In this document: in pieces, positions 27,672 to 36,608 of the stretch
How the letters are laid out: each line of letters starts with the position of its first letter
Numbering within the stretch: the stretch's first letter is position 1
From: Streptomyces sp. 2114.4
Lineage (GTDB): Bacteria; Actinomycetota; Actinomycetes; Streptomycetales; Streptomycetaceae
Assembly (NCBI RefSeq): GCF_900187385.1
Contig: NZ_FYEY01000001.1
Location: 2,852,001-2,916,000, forward strand
Direction of reading: 5' to 3'
Length of the DNA stretch: 64,000 nucleotides
Made by a program: the position numbers and the translations under genes
The notes under the pieces: model-generated
Seen by the model: only the letters and a program-made list of their open reading frames with translations
What the model was told of the DNA's origin: nothing
Database searches by the model: none

Positions 27672-30062
27672 TTACTTACCGGCAGGGCCCACCTGAATCG
27701 TCACCGTGGAGCCGTCCCGGGCCTCCTTGGCGATCTTGATCCGGGTGTTGGTGTCAGGGACGATCACACCACCGGTCGGGTTGGCCTTGTCGTAGTAGAC
27801 GCCGTGCCGGTCGTCGAAGAGCGTCACGCCCTTCTTCGAGGTGATCTTGACCTCCTTGCCGTCCCGGTGGAGGGTCAGCGCGTCGGTCGGGAACCGCGTG
27901 AAGGTCGAGTCGTAGCTCTGGAAGCGGTTGCGCATCAGCTTGCCGTCGGCCCAGTGCTCGGCCTTGGGGTGCGCGTCGACCGGCAGGATCTGCCCGTAGC
28001 CGGGGTGCTGGCCGACGTTGTTGTCCGGCTGCGAGGTGTCCCACAGCCAGATCAGCACGCCGTTCTGGTACGGGAAGTGCTCCACCCAGTCCGGCTTGGC
28101 CGTGGTCCAGCCGAAGTTGTACGGGCCGACCTTGAGGGTCTTGTCGTACGACACGTACTGGCGGTTCTCGGCGATGTAGTACTGCGGGTAGGACTTGGTG
28201 AACGAGGCCCCGATCCGCGAGAAGCCCTTGCTGGTCCAGCCGTTGTCGCCGCTCTCGGCGTTGTCACTGAACAGCGGCGTGCCGTCGGCGGTCACGCTGA
28301 TGGTGTCGGCCGCGAAGCCCTTACCGGAGGTGCCGCCGTCGGTCTGGTAGCGGAAGCGCAGGGCGATCTTCTTGCCCGCGTAGGCGTCCAGCGGGTAGGC
28401 GAGGTCCTGGTAGGCGGCCACGGTGCCGGTCAGGGCGGGCTTGTCGCTGCCGTCGCGCGGGATGGCCTTGCCGCCCGCGGTGCCGTCCAGCGCCGTCCAG
28501 TTGTTGCCGCCGTCGGTCGAGACCTCGGCGTAGAGGTAGTCGTAGTCCTTCTCGATGTCCCACCAGCCCTTGAGGCCCAGGGACGCCTTGGACTTGCCGG
28601 TGAGGTCCACCTGCCGGGTCAGGGTGTTCTTCAGGTCGTCGCCCCTGCCGCCCCACCACTGGTGCGAGCCCTCGGCGGGCTGGACGACCTCGGTCTTGAC
28701 CTGCTTGGCGGGCAGGGTGACGACCACTGCCTGCTTGTTCTTGGTGTTGTACTCGGAGACGCCCAGCTTGTAGGAGGACTTGGCCGCGGCCTTCGCCTTG
28801 CCGTAGTTGAGCCAGCCCAGCTGCAGCTTGTCCCAGGCGCTCATGTCACCGGGCAGGTTGCCGATGCTGTCCTTACCGGTGCCGAGCCAGGAGCCGCCCG
28901 ACATCAGCGACCAGAAGTCCACGGAGGATTCGCCGGTGCCGGAGGTGTCGTACTCGTCCGGCAGCCCCAGGTCGTGACCGTACTCATGGGCGAAGACGCC
29001 GAGTCCGCCGTTCTCCGGCTGCATGGTGTAGTCGCCGACCCAGATCCCGGTGTCGCCGATCTGGGTGCCACCCGCCTTGTTGGCACCCGGGCCGGTCTTG
29101 CCCGCGTCGGTGCCGTAGGCGTACCAGCGGTGTGCCCAGAGAGCGTCGGTCTTCTGGACGCCGCCACCGGCGGACTCGTCCTCGCCGGCGTGCACGATCT
29201 GGAAGTGGTCGATGTAGCCGTCGGGCTCGTTGAAGTTGCCGTCGCCGTCGTGGTCGTAGCGGTCCCACTGGTCGTACTTGGCGAGGTCGGCCTTGATCTG
29301 GGCGTCGGTACGGCCCTTGGCCTTCTGGTCCTTGGCCCACTGGTTGACGCCGTCGCGGATCAAGTCCCAGACGTTGTTGCAGTTGTGCTGGCCACAGTAG
29401 TTGGAGCCGTAACGGGCCTCGTTCGCATCGACCTTGACCCAGTCGGAGACCTCGCCGTCGACCGAGTAGCGGCCCGAGGACTGCTTCTCGTAGTACTTCG
29501 CCAGCGACTGCTTCTTCTTGTCGTGGGAGAAGTAGAGGTCCTGGAAGTGCTTCTGGTTGAAGTCCTTCTGCCAGGCCGTGCTGTTGTCCTTGGCACGGTC
29601 CGGCTGGGCTATCCGGTTGTGTGCCGGGCCGGGGTCGCCGCCGTACTTCTTCACCGGCGGCAGGGGGCCGTCGCCGTCCGGGTCGTACATCGTGGTGTCA
29701 TCGACCTTGTCGCCGAAGTCCACCAGGATCGTGAAGATCTTGTCGGTCTTCTTCCGGGCCAGCTCGACGTACTTGCTCTTGCCGAGCTTGACGACCGCGG
29801 AACCACCCCGCTCGGTCGGCTTGGCGTCACCGGCGAGGACCTGCTGGAGGGCTTCCTTGCGCTCGGCCGCCTGCCGGTCGCTGAACGGGCCCTTGAGGTC
29901 GTGGTCCACGGCCCGCTCGGGGGCCGGGTCATGGCGCCTGGCCACGGGCGAGGGTCCCTGCGCGTCGGCCGCGGCCACCCCCGAAGACAAAGCGGCCGCC
30001 CCGATCGCGGCAATTGCCGTGGCCAGGGCGGCCGATCTGAACACCGTTCTGTTGTCTCTCAC
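27672..30062 (-). CDS. Secreted immune inhibitor A-type M6 metalloprotease
   Basis: A 796-residue extracellular zinc protease. A signal peptide (about residues 1-33, FRSAALATAIAAIGAAALSS core) precedes a propeptide-like segment. The peptidase M6 core starts with KIFTILVDFGDKVDDTTMYD, and the zinc motif HEYGHDLGLPDEYD is near residue 358 with WSLMSGGSWLG downstream (Met-turn). The C-terminal half has repeats of the beta-rich InhA type, including calcium-loop-like DHDGDGNFNEPDG. InhA enzymes degrade extracellular proteins. The protein is complete and single-gene. Confidence 0.95.
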   Translation of the reverse strand: MRDNRTVFRSAALATAIAAIGAAALSSGVAAADAQGPSPVARRHDPAPERAVDHDLKGPFSDRQAAERKEALQQVLAGDAKPTERGGSAVVKLGKSKYVELARKKTDKIFTILVDFGDKVDDTTMYDPDGDGPLPPVKKYGGDPGPAHNRIAQPDRAKDNSTAWQKDFNQKHFQDLYFSHDKKKQSLAKYYEKQSSGRYSVDGEVSDWVKVDANEARYGSNYCGQHNCNNVWDLIRDGVNQWAKDQKAKGRTDAQIKADLAKYDQWDRYDHDGDGNFNEPDGYIDHFQIVHAGEDESAGGGVQKTDALWAHRWYAYGTDAGKTGPGANKAGGTQIGDTGIWVGDYTMQPENGGLGVFAHEYGHDLGLPDEYDTSGTGESSVDFWSLMSGGSWLGTGKDSIGNLPGDMSAWDKLQLGWLNYGKAKAAAKSSYKLGVSEYNTKNKQAVVVTLPAKQVKTEVVQPAEGSHQWWGGRGDDLKNTLTRQVDLTGKSKASLGLKGWWDIEKDYDYLYAEVSTDGGNNWTALDGTAGGKAIPRDGSDKPALTGTVAAYQDLAYPLDAYAGKKIALRFRYQTDGGTSGKGFAADTISVTADGTPLFSDNAESGDNGWTSKGFSRIGASFTKSYPQYYIAENRQYVSYDKTLKVGPYNFGWTTAKPDWVEHFPYQNGVLIWLWDTSQPDNNVGQHPGYGQILPVDAHPKAEHWADGKLMRNRFQSYDSTFTRFPTDALTLHRDGKEVKITSKKGVTLFDDRHGVYYDKANPTGGVIVPDTNTRIKIAKEARDGSTVTIQVGPAGK

Positions 30063-30462
30063 TTGGCGCTGTCCTCCCCTTCGAACCGGTCACTGTTCGA
30101 CGGCATTCGACCGGAAGTACGGGGAAAAAGACAGATCTTGACTTGGCCACGTCAGCGAAGTACGTTACTCGGCTCGCGAGTTGCGGCTATCGGACACCGC
30201 GTGGCGGCGGCGTTCCGGGTGCCCCCCTCGCCGGGCAGAGGCCCGGTGTATATGCCTGACGGGCATGCGCCCCCGCCCCCAACAGCCATGACGGCACGGG
30301 GCATGCACACGGGCGCCGGCGTTGTGCGCCCCCTGTGCACCGGGACCGTGGGTTAGGTCACGCTTACCTGGCGTTCCGTTCGGGCAGTAAGGACCGTAGC
30401 CTCGCTTGATGGCGCGCCCTTGACCGAGACCCCCTGCCGACCCTCCGAGGACGGATTCCGCC
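30063..30462. other. Divergent intergenic region with possible iron box
   Basis: 400 bases between the M6 protease (minus) and a small membrane protein (plus). At 30353-30371, TTAGGTCACGCTTACCTGG matches 14 of 19 bases of the IdeR/DmdR iron-box consensus as I remember it. GTTACTCGGCTCGCGAG near 30165 is another candidate element. No gene is recognised. Confidence 0.45.
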
Positions 30463-30825
30463 ATGCCTCGTCCGACCCCCGCACAGCTCGCCTACGGTTC
30501 GGCCACCGTCTTTCTCTCCACCCTCGCGATGCTGCTGCTCTCGCAGACGCAGACCGGGATCGGGGTCGCGGTCATCGCCATCGCCGGGCTCGGGCTCGGG
30601 CTGCTGGTCGCCATGACGGTCCCGATGCCCGGGGTGCCGCGGGTGGTCCGCCGGCATCTCGTACGGGACGAGGCACCCGCCGCGCCCGCCCCGTCCCAGG
30701 CCGTACCGACACCGCCCGAGCATCTGACGCCCGTGGCGGCTTCGTCCCCCCGCGCCCCCTGGGGCCGCTTCGCCGAACCGGCCGCCGCCGCCACGGACAG
30801 CCGGATCGGCGAGCACTCACGCTGA
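30463..30825 (+). CDS. Small membrane protein
   Basis: A 120-residue protein with two adjacent hydrophobic helices (SATVFLSTLAMLLLSQ and IGVAVIAIAGLGLGLLVAM), then a basic, Pro/Ala-rich cytoplasmic tail. No family is recognised. The ATG at 30463 lacks a strong ribosome site; codon use is normal. A tandem-repeat tract follows the stop at once. An iron-box-like sequence lies about 90 bases upstream. Confidence 0.65.
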   Translation: MPRPTPAQLAYGSATVFLSTLAMLLLSQTQTGIGVAVIAIAGLGLGLLVAMTVPMPGVPRVVRRHLVRDEAPAAPAPSQAVPTPPEHLTPVAASSPRAPWGRFAEPAAAATDSRIGEHSR

Positions 30826-30955
30826 GGCGGGTACTCCCGCGCCGAGGCGCGCACTCACGCTGAGGCGCGCACTCACGCCGGGACGCGCACACACACCGCA
30901 GCGGGCACTCACGCCGCAGCGGGCACTGACGCCGCAGCGGGCACTCACGCCGAGG
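30810..30955. repeat. Tandem 18-bp repeat tract
   Basis: About eight copies of an 18-base unit, CGCGCACTCACGCTGAGG with variants (CGGGCACTCACGCCGCAG), fill the space between the small membrane protein and the RDD gene. The last units are nearly exact. Translation would give a 6-residue repeat, but no ribosome site or conserved start supports a gene. Confidence 0.75.
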
Positions 30956-31829
30956 GGGTTCCAGGCATCGGTGTCTGTGTCGGTGTCGGTGTCTGCGTGG
31001 ACACCACCACGGTTTTCGCCGCCTTGTCGTGCAGACACTGGTGATACGGCTGGTCCCAGGTACACCACAGGACGTTGACCAGCCAGAAGATAAAGCCGCA
31101 GCACGGCACGATCTCCGGCAGCGTATACACCGCGGCCCGGGTCCAGCCCGCCTGCGCGGTGGGGATCGAGCCGTTCGAGAGCATCGCCACCCGGATCTTC
31201 ATCGCCATCTTGCCGAGGGTCTGGCCGCGGCTGGAGAGCATCAGCCCTTCGTAGATGAGATACGCCAGCATGGTGACACCCGATACCGTCGACTGCCTGC
31301 CGGCCTCCACGCTGTCGGTGCTGAAGTAGTCCACCCCGCCGACGATCAGCGTCATGATCACGGATACCGGTACCCCGATGATGATCGCGTCGATGATGCG
31401 CGCGACGAGCCGGCGCCCGCGGTTCGCCAACGGCGGCATTCCGGCCAGCGGGTCGGCCGGACCGGGCTGCCCGCCGTAGGGGTCACCGGCATACGGGCCG
31501 CTGCCGTACGGGGCGCCCGCGTAGGGCGGCAGGGTGCCACCCGGGGGCGGGCCTCCCGGGGGCGGGGTACCTCCCGGCGGCGGAGTCCCACCCGGGGGCG
31601 GGGTCCCACCCGGCGGCGGGCCTCCCGGGGGCGGCGCGCCGCCTTCACCGGCGCCCGTACCGTTGCCGCCCGTACCGTTGCCGCGCGGAGCGTGGTTGCG
31701 AGGGGCGCCGTTCTCGCGGGGCGAGCTGTTACGGGGAGCGCCGCCCGCCGGGGGCTCCTGCGGCTTCTTCAGGAACGGGTCGTCCTCCGGCGGCTCACCG
31801 GAACCGGGCCGGGGCTGGTCGGTACTCAT
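30945..31829 (-). CDS. RDD family membrane protein with Pro/Gly repeats
   Basis: A 294-residue protein. The N-terminal 120 residues are disordered and contain repeats of PPPGGTPPPGG between about 65 and 105, then tyrosine-rich PYAGAPYGSG. The RDD domain follows: NRGRRLVARIIDAIIIGVPV begins the first helix with the Arg-Asp motif, a second helix lies near 195, and GQTLGKMAMKIRVAM is the RDD hallmark loop. A final helix precedes WDQPYHQCLHDKAAKTVVV. Function of RDD proteins is uncertain, possibly transport. A larger paralogue lies just upstream. Confidence 0.88.
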   Translation of the reverse strand: MSTDQPRPGSGEPPEDDPFLKKPQEPPAGGAPRNSSPRENGAPRNHAPRGNGTGGNGTGAGEGGAPPPGGPPPGGTPPPGGTPPPGGTPPPGGPPPGGTLPPYAGAPYGSGPYAGDPYGGQPGPADPLAGMPPLANRGRRLVARIIDAIIIGVPVSVIMTLIVGGVDYFSTDSVEAGRQSTVSGVTMLAYLIYEGLMLSSRGQTLGKMAMKIRVAMLSNGSIPTAQAGWTRAAVYTLPEIVPCCGFIFWLVNVLWCTWDQPYHQCLHDKAAKTVVVSTQTPTPTQTPMPGTPSA

Positions 31830-31938
31830 GGCCCGAGTCGACCCCTTGTCGCCGCCCGCCGCATCCGGCGAAGTCCGTTCGGGGGACGGCTACCGGGCGG
31901 CGAGGCGGGCGGCACGGTGAAGACAGGCCCCAGGAGCC

Positions 31939-33531
31939 TCAGCCCGAGGCGACGAACGTCCGCGCGGCCTTGTCGTGCCAGCACTGGCGCCACGGCCGGT
32001 CGAACAGGCACCACAGGACGTTCAGCACGCCGACGACGAGCACGCCGAGCACGCTGTAGACGAACCAGCGCCGCAGCGCCGCCCCGAGGGCCGGGGTGTC
32101 ATGGCTCTCGATGTCCAGGACCCGTACGCCGCACAGCTTCTTGCCCAGGGTGCGGCCCCACTTGAGGGTCGGCAGCACCTCGTAGAGCGCACCGCCGAGC
32201 AGCAGGACGGCCAGGATCGTGGCGAAGACCGGGATGGTGGTGCCGTCGATCAGATAGACCGTCATCTGGCGGCCGGACTGCTTGGCCGCCTCGACCTTGG
32301 CGTCGATGTGGTCCGTGACGGTGCTCCACATGGGAACGGCCACCGCGGCGGTGAGCGCCCCCAGCACCAGCGTGTCGATCAGCCGGGCCGCCAGCCTGCG
32401 GCCGAGTCCGGCCGGGTGGCCCTGCGCGGCCTGGGCCAGAGCCGAGAACGGATCGGCGGCGGCCGGCGGCTTCCAGGGGACGACGCCCTCGGCGTCGGCG
32501 CCCTGCGCGCCGGATCCGGCCGGTGCGGCACCGCCCTGCGCCGGGAAGCCGGCCGAGGGGCCGGAAGCCTGCGGGCCGGGGGTCTGCGGGCCAGGGGTCT
32601 GCGGGCCAGGGGTCTGCTGCGCCGGGCTCTGCGCGGCGGGACGCGGCGCGGGGCTCGGGGGCGCCTGGTGCTGCGGGGCCTGCGGGGCGGCCTGGTGCTG
32701 TGCGGCGGGACTCGGGGGCTGCTGCGGCGCCGGGCGGCTTGGCTGCCCCTTGCCGACGGACGGCAGCGACTGCGGGGAGGCGTCAGCGGGCGCGGCGGAC
32801 GGGGTCGGGGTGCGGCCGCCGCCCGCGACTCGGATCGCCATGGTCTCGCCGCCCTTGGCGGGCTGCGCGGCGCCGGGCCGTACCGCACGGATCGCGGTGG
32901 TGCCCTGGTCCCCGGAGGTGTTGCCGCGGCGGGCGGCCGGGTTCACGGCCCGGATGGCGACGGTCCCGTCGGACGGGCCCTCGGTGCGCGCGGGCGAGGA
33001 CGCGCCGGGCGCCTCGCCGGCCGGGGCCTGGGCGCCGCCCTGCTCACGCTGCGGCGGCACCCCGCCCCAGGGAGCGGCGCCCGACGGAGTACCGGCGGGC
33101 GTCTGGTCCGGTGAGCCCCAGGAGATCCGGCGGTCGGTCTCGGCGCCGTAGCCGCCCTGCCGGGAGGCGTCGGCCTGCCAGGAGGCCGCCGGTTCGGGGC
33201 CGGCGCCGTGCAGCCGGGCCGGGCCGTCCCAGCCGGCCGCGGGCCGGGCCTCGACCTCGCCGCTCTGGCGTACGGCCGGCACCGCGGAGCCGCCGGCCGT
33301 CCCCTCCTCGTCGAAGAACACCGGTCCGGTCTCCTCGACGGCGGGGGAAGCCGCCGGGGCCACACCGGGCGGCGGTGCGGGCATCGCCTCGCCCTCGGCG
33401 GGGGCGGGCCGGCTGGTGCCCGGCACCCATGCGGCACCGTTCCAGTACCGGATGTAGCCGGGGATGGACGGGTCCGGGTAGAAGCCTGGCGTGGGGCTAC
33501 CGCCGGCGGATCCTGAGGTAGGGGCGCTCAT
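31939..33531 (-). CDS. RDD family membrane protein with DUF2510 domain
   Basis: A 530-residue protein. The start PGFYPDPSIPGYIRYWNGAA (residues 13-32) is a DUF2510 domain. About 300 residues of Pro/Ala/Gly/Gln-rich linker follow, with three similar TVAIRAVNPAARR-type segments around 170-230. The RDD domain lies at about 380-510: GLGRRLAARLIDTLVLGALT, GRTLGKKLCGVRVLDIES, and CLFDRPWRQCWHDKAARTFV. I chose ATG 33531; the earlier in-frame start is not conserved. Its C-terminus closely resembles the adjacent RDD protein. Confidence 0.88.
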   Translation of the reverse strand: MSAPTSGSAGGSPTPGFYPDPSIPGYIRYWNGAAWVPGTSRPAPAEGEAMPAPPPGVAPAASPAVEETGPVFFDEEGTAGGSAVPAVRQSGEVEARPAAGWDGPARLHGAGPEPAASWQADASRQGGYGAETDRRISWGSPDQTPAGTPSGAAPWGGVPPQREQGGAQAPAGEAPGASSPARTEGPSDGTVAIRAVNPAARRGNTSGDQGTTAIRAVRPGAAQPAKGGETMAIRVAGGGRTPTPSAAPADASPQSLPSVGKGQPSRPAPQQPPSPAAQHQAAPQAPQHQAPPSPAPRPAAQSPAQQTPGPQTPGPQTPGPQASGPSAGFPAQGGAAPAGSGAQGADAEGVVPWKPPAAADPFSALAQAAQGHPAGLGRRLAARLIDTLVLGALTAAVAVPMWSTVTDHIDAKVEAAKQSGRQMTVYLIDGTTIPVFATILAVLLLGGALYEVLPTLKWGRTLGKKLCGVRVLDIESHDTPALGAALRRWFVYSVLGVLVVGVLNVLWCLFDRPWRQCWHDKAARTFVASG

Positions 33532-33767
33532 GTCCGAAGTCCCGTATCTGTACTCGGCCTGGTGGGTGTGGGGTGCAGTCTGCCGCAAGGCGGCGTCCAC
33601 ATCTATCAGACCCCGGTTGCGCTCATCCCCATGCCCGCCCACGACCACCTGGAAGAGGCGCGGGAAAAAAGTTGTACGAAGTCGTGTAATGGTCCGGCTC
33701 ACGGCGCCTCTCTCCTGTGTGCGGGCCCGGTACCGGGTGCCCGCGGGCGCGAGGAGAGGCGGACGTC

Positions 33768-34253
33768 ATGCACACCGTGGTGGAGCGAGAGCTGGAGCTG
33801 GGCCTGGTCCTGTCACCGGAGCGGAGTATTCCGGTGCCGGCCCGGCTGACGTACCGGACGGACGACCCGTACGCCGTCCATGTGGCGTTTCATATCGGTT
33901 CCCACTCCCCGGTCCGGTGGACCTTCGCCCGCGAACTGCTCGTCGAGGGCGTGTTCCGGCCGTGCGGTGACGGCGACGTACGGGTGTGGCCGACCAAGCT
34001 CGACGGGCGCAGCCTGGTCTGTATCGAGCTGGACTCGCCGGACGGCCGGGCGCTGCTGGAGACGCCGGCCCCCGCGGTCTCGGCATGGCTGGAGCGCACG
34101 TTGCGGGTGGTGCCGCCGGGGGCCGAGCAGGGGCATCTGGACCTCGACGAAGGACTGAGCGAACTGCTTGCCATGGCGCCGACGGAGGCGGCGGAGGAGC
34201 AGTGGCCGGGCGGCCCCCGGCCCTCGGAGGAGCCGCCCGAGCCCGGGGCGTAG
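33768..34253 (+). CDS. ssgG: SsgA-like sporulation/cell-division protein
   Basis: A 161-residue SALP-family protein, found only in actinomycetes and involved in septum placement and spore-wall steps. VERELELGLVLSPERSIPVP and LTYRTDDPYAVHVAFHIG open the family core; VRWTFARELLVEGVFRPCGD GDVRVWP and IELDSPDGRALLETPAPAV continue it. An acidic, Pro-rich tail of about 30 residues is added. The ATG at 33768 is preceded by GAGGAGAGG. By neighbours I think it is SsgG, which in S. coelicolor affects septum positioning; the assignment to SsgG rather than another SALP is uncertain. Confidence 0.88.
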   Translation: MHTVVERELELGLVLSPERSIPVPARLTYRTDDPYAVHVAFHIGSHSPVRWTFARELLVEGVFRPCGDGDVRVWPTKLDGRSLVCIELDSPDGRALLETPAPAVSAWLERTLRVVPPGAEQGHLDLDEGLSELLAMAPTEAAEEQWPGGPRPSEEPPEPGA

Positions 34254-34369
34254 CGAGTGGCGGGGCCGCTGCCGCGTGGACCAACGGGGGCGCGCCGGGG
34301 CCGGGTTGCGGGCGGCGCCCGGCGTCGCGGCCCGGCGCCGCCCGCCGCGGCCCGCCGCAGGCGCCGTGC

Positions 34370-35815
34370 TCAGCCGCGGTAGGCCTCCAGCAGCCGCAGC
34401 CACACCTCGCTGATCGTCGGGTAGGAGGGCACCGCGTGCCACAGCCGTTCGAGGGGGACCTCGCCGGCCACCGCGACCGTCGCGGAGTGCAGCAGCTCGG
34501 CGATCCCGGAGCCGACGAAGGTGGCGCCGAGCAGCACCTCGCGGTCCAGGTCGACGACCATCCGGGCGCGGCCGCGGTAGCCGTCCGCGTACAGGGACGC
34601 CCCGGCGACGGCCGCCAGGTCCTGGTCGATCACCCGGGTGCGGTAGCCGGCCTGCTCCGCCGCGGCGGCGGTCAGGCCCACGGAGGCGGCCTCGGGATCG
34701 GTGAAGACGACCTGCGGGACGGCGAGACGGTCGGCGGTGGCGGCGTGCGCGCCCCAGCGGTCGGACTCCAGGATCGGGACGCCCCGGGCGCGCGCGGAGA
34801 TGGCGGCACCGGCGATCCTGGCCTGGTATTTGCCCTGGTGGGTCAGGAGGGCGCGGTGGTTGACGTCGCCGACGCCGTAGAGCCAGCCGCCGGTCACGCC
34901 CGTCACCCGGAGGCTGTCGTCGACGTCCAGCCAGGAGCCGGGGGTCAGGCCGACCGTGTCCAGGCCGATGTCCTCGGTGCGCGGGGTCCGGCCGGTGGCG
35001 ATCAGCAGCTCGTCGGCGACGATCTCGTCCCCGGAGTCCAGCAGGACGGTGACCGGGCCGCCCGGGGCTTCCCGGCGTACCTCGCGCACCTCGACGCCGG
35101 TCCGCAGGAAGACCCCGGCCTCGGCGAGCGATTCGGCGACCAGGTGGCCGGCGAACGGCTCCATACGGGGCAGCAGCCCGTCGCCGCGTACCAGCAGCGT
35201 CACGGAGGAGCCCAGGGCCCGCCAGGCGGTGGCCATCTCGACGCCCACCACGCCGCCGCCGACCACCACCAGACGGCCCGGTACGGCCTTGGCGCTGGTG
35301 GCCTCGCGGCTGGTCCAGGGCCGGGCCTCGGCGAGCCCGGGGACGGGGGGCAGCACCGCGCGGCTGCCGGTGCACACCGCGACCGCGTGCCGGGCGGTGA
35401 GCACCTGTCCGCCGTCGACGACCACCCGCCGGGGTCCGGCGAGCCGGCCGTGGCCGCGCACCAGGTCGATGCCGGACGAGTCCAGCCAGCGGACCTGTCC
35501 GTCGTCCTTCCAGTAGGAGACGAACTCGTCGCGGTGGGCGAGCACCGCCGGTACGTCCAGGGGCACGTCCGCGGCCTCCTTGAGGCCGGGGACCCGGCGT
35601 GCCTCGGCGCGGGCGGTGACCGGGCGCAGCAGGGCCTTGCTGGGCATACACGCCCAGTAGGAGCACTCGCCGCCGACGAGTTCGCTCTCCACGACCACCG
35701 CGCTCAGCCCGGCGGCGTGCGCCCGGTCGGCGACGTTCTCGCCGGTCGGCCCCGCCCCCAGCACGATGACGTCATACGCCTCATCAGCGGCTCGGTTCGC
35801 TTCGGTCGCTGCCAT
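34370..35815 (-). CDS. Pyridine nucleotide-disulfide oxidoreductase (dihydrolipoamide dehydrogenase-like)
   Basis: A 481-residue flavoprotein. FAD binding is at YDVIVLGAGPTGENVADRAH (about residues 15-34), and the redox disulfide is in GGECSYWACMPSKALLRP (CxxxxC). The NAD(P) site is GRLVVVGGGVVGVEMATAWR near 175. WLYGVGDVNHRALLTHQGKY is the second FAD motif, and the C-terminus carries HAVPSYPTISEVWL, the dimerisation domain with the usual catalytic His near HAVPSYPT. It resembles dihydrolipoamide dehydrogenase and mercuric reductase; its partner is unknown, as no lipoyl enzyme lies nearby. Confidence 0.92.
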   Translation of the reverse strand: MAATEANRAADEAYDVIVLGAGPTGENVADRAHAAGLSAVVVESELVGGECSYWACMPSKALLRPVTARAEARRVPGLKEAADVPLDVPAVLAHRDEFVSYWKDDGQVRWLDSSGIDLVRGHGRLAGPRRVVVDGGQVLTARHAVAVCTGSRAVLPPVPGLAEARPWTSREATSAKAVPGRLVVVGGGVVGVEMATAWRALGSSVTLLVRGDGLLPRMEPFAGHLVAESLAEAGVFLRTGVEVREVRREAPGGPVTVLLDSGDEIVADELLIATGRTPRTEDIGLDTVGLTPGSWLDVDDSLRVTGVTGGWLYGVGDVNHRALLTHQGKYQARIAGAAISARARGVPILESDRWGAHAATADRLAVPQVVFTDPEAASVGLTAAAAEQAGYRTRVIDQDLAAVAGASLYADGYRGRARMVVDLDREVLLGATFVGSGIAELLHSATVAVAGEVPLERLWHAVPSYPTISEVWLRLLEAYRG

Positions 35816-35909
35816 CGGCTCTCGCTTCCTGCGTGGGCATGAGGGGGCCCGGTGGACATGAGGGGTGGGCCCGGCGGGTCCTTCTGGCCATCCTCTGCCC
35901 AACGGGCCG

Positions 35910-36203
35910 TCAGCGCATCCGGCGTTCGACCGCTTCCTTGGCCTCGGCGAGTCCGGAGCCGGTCACCTCGCGGTGCACCTTGATCGCCTGGATCTTCTTC
36001 CCCTGTGCCAGCAGGGCGTCCAGCTCGGCCATCCTGGGGTCCTCCGGCTCGACGATCCGGGCCTGCGCGAGCAGCAGGTCCACCTTGCGTTCCAGCCGCT
36101 GGAGCCTCAGGTCCTGCCGCTTGGCCCGCAGGTCAGTCGCCCTGGCGAAGCCGGAGACGCCGATGAGGAAGAAAACCGCTGCTACGAGGGGTGCGTAATC
36201 CAT
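35910..36203 (-). CDS. Membrane-anchored protein with bL12 C-terminal-like motif
   Basis: A 97-residue protein. One N-terminal helix (PLVAAVFFLIGVSGFA) is followed by a Leu/Arg coiled coil (RQDLRLQRLERKVDLLLAQA). The end, GKKIQAIKVHREVTGSGLAE AKEAVE, matches the helix-turn of ribosomal protein L7/L12 C-terminal domain (IKxxRxxTGxGLxEAKxxVE). Full L7/L12 is absent. Similar short proteins are annotated in Streptomyces. The ribosomal link is inference; anchoring of a protein-binding helix is possible. Confidence 0.8.
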   Translation of the reverse strand: MDYAPLVAAVFFLIGVSGFARATDLRAKRQDLRLQRLERKVDLLLAQARIVEPEDPRMAELDALLAQGKKIQAIKVHREVTGSGLAEAKEAVERRMR

Positions 36204-36212
36204 GCCGGAACT

Positions 36213-36536
36213 CTATGAGGCGGCGGCACGTGCCATGAACACGGCAGTCGCCGCGGGGCCGTGCACACTGCCCCGGACGGCCGGTGCGCCGTCCGTGAGG
36301 ATCTCGCATTCGGCGTAGGCGTCCGGCCCTTCGAGGGTGAGGGTGAGCATCGGCATCGCGCCCACGCCCCGTGCGTCGGTCACCACGAACCACGGCAACG
36401 CGGGCCGGACCACCTGCTGTTCGCCCCCGGAGTCACCCGGCGGCTGGACGGCGTAGGTGAGGTCGTCGACGCCCTTCCCGGTCACCCGGAAGGTGACCAT
36501 GCCCTCGCCGGATCTGTGCGGATCATTGATCGTCAT
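36213..36536 (-). CDS. Hypothetical protein
   Basis: A 107-residue predicted beta-rich cytoplasmic protein with no recognised family. GMVTFRVTGKGVDDLTYAVQ and MLTLTLEGPDAYAECEILTD suggest a small antiparallel fold; the end HGPAATAVFMARAAAS is helical. The ATG at 36536 is used; a TTG at 36548 is an alternative. It lies 10 bases upstream of the bL12-like gene, in the same direction, so the two may be co-transcribed. Confidence 0.7.
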   Translation of the reverse strand: MTINDPHRSGEGMVTFRVTGKGVDDLTYAVQPPGDSGGEQQVVRPALPWFVVTDARGVGAMPMLTLTLEGPDAYAECEILTDGAPAVRGSVHGPAATAVFMARAAAS

Positions 36537-36608
36537 GGGTGAAGTCAACCGTCCCTTCCCCTGCCCTGTACCTCCGGGTCCCGGCCGGGCCGGCGGGGCG
36601 CGGGTGCT

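Noticed and set aside
30817..31104. Minus-strand ORF over the 18-bp repeats
   Set aside because: It is the repeat read through, overlapping the RDD gene end in another frame; no ribosome site.
31530..31640. CCCGGGGGC repeats as a separate DNA element
   Set aside because: They code for the PPPGG repeats of the RDD protein, so coding explains them.
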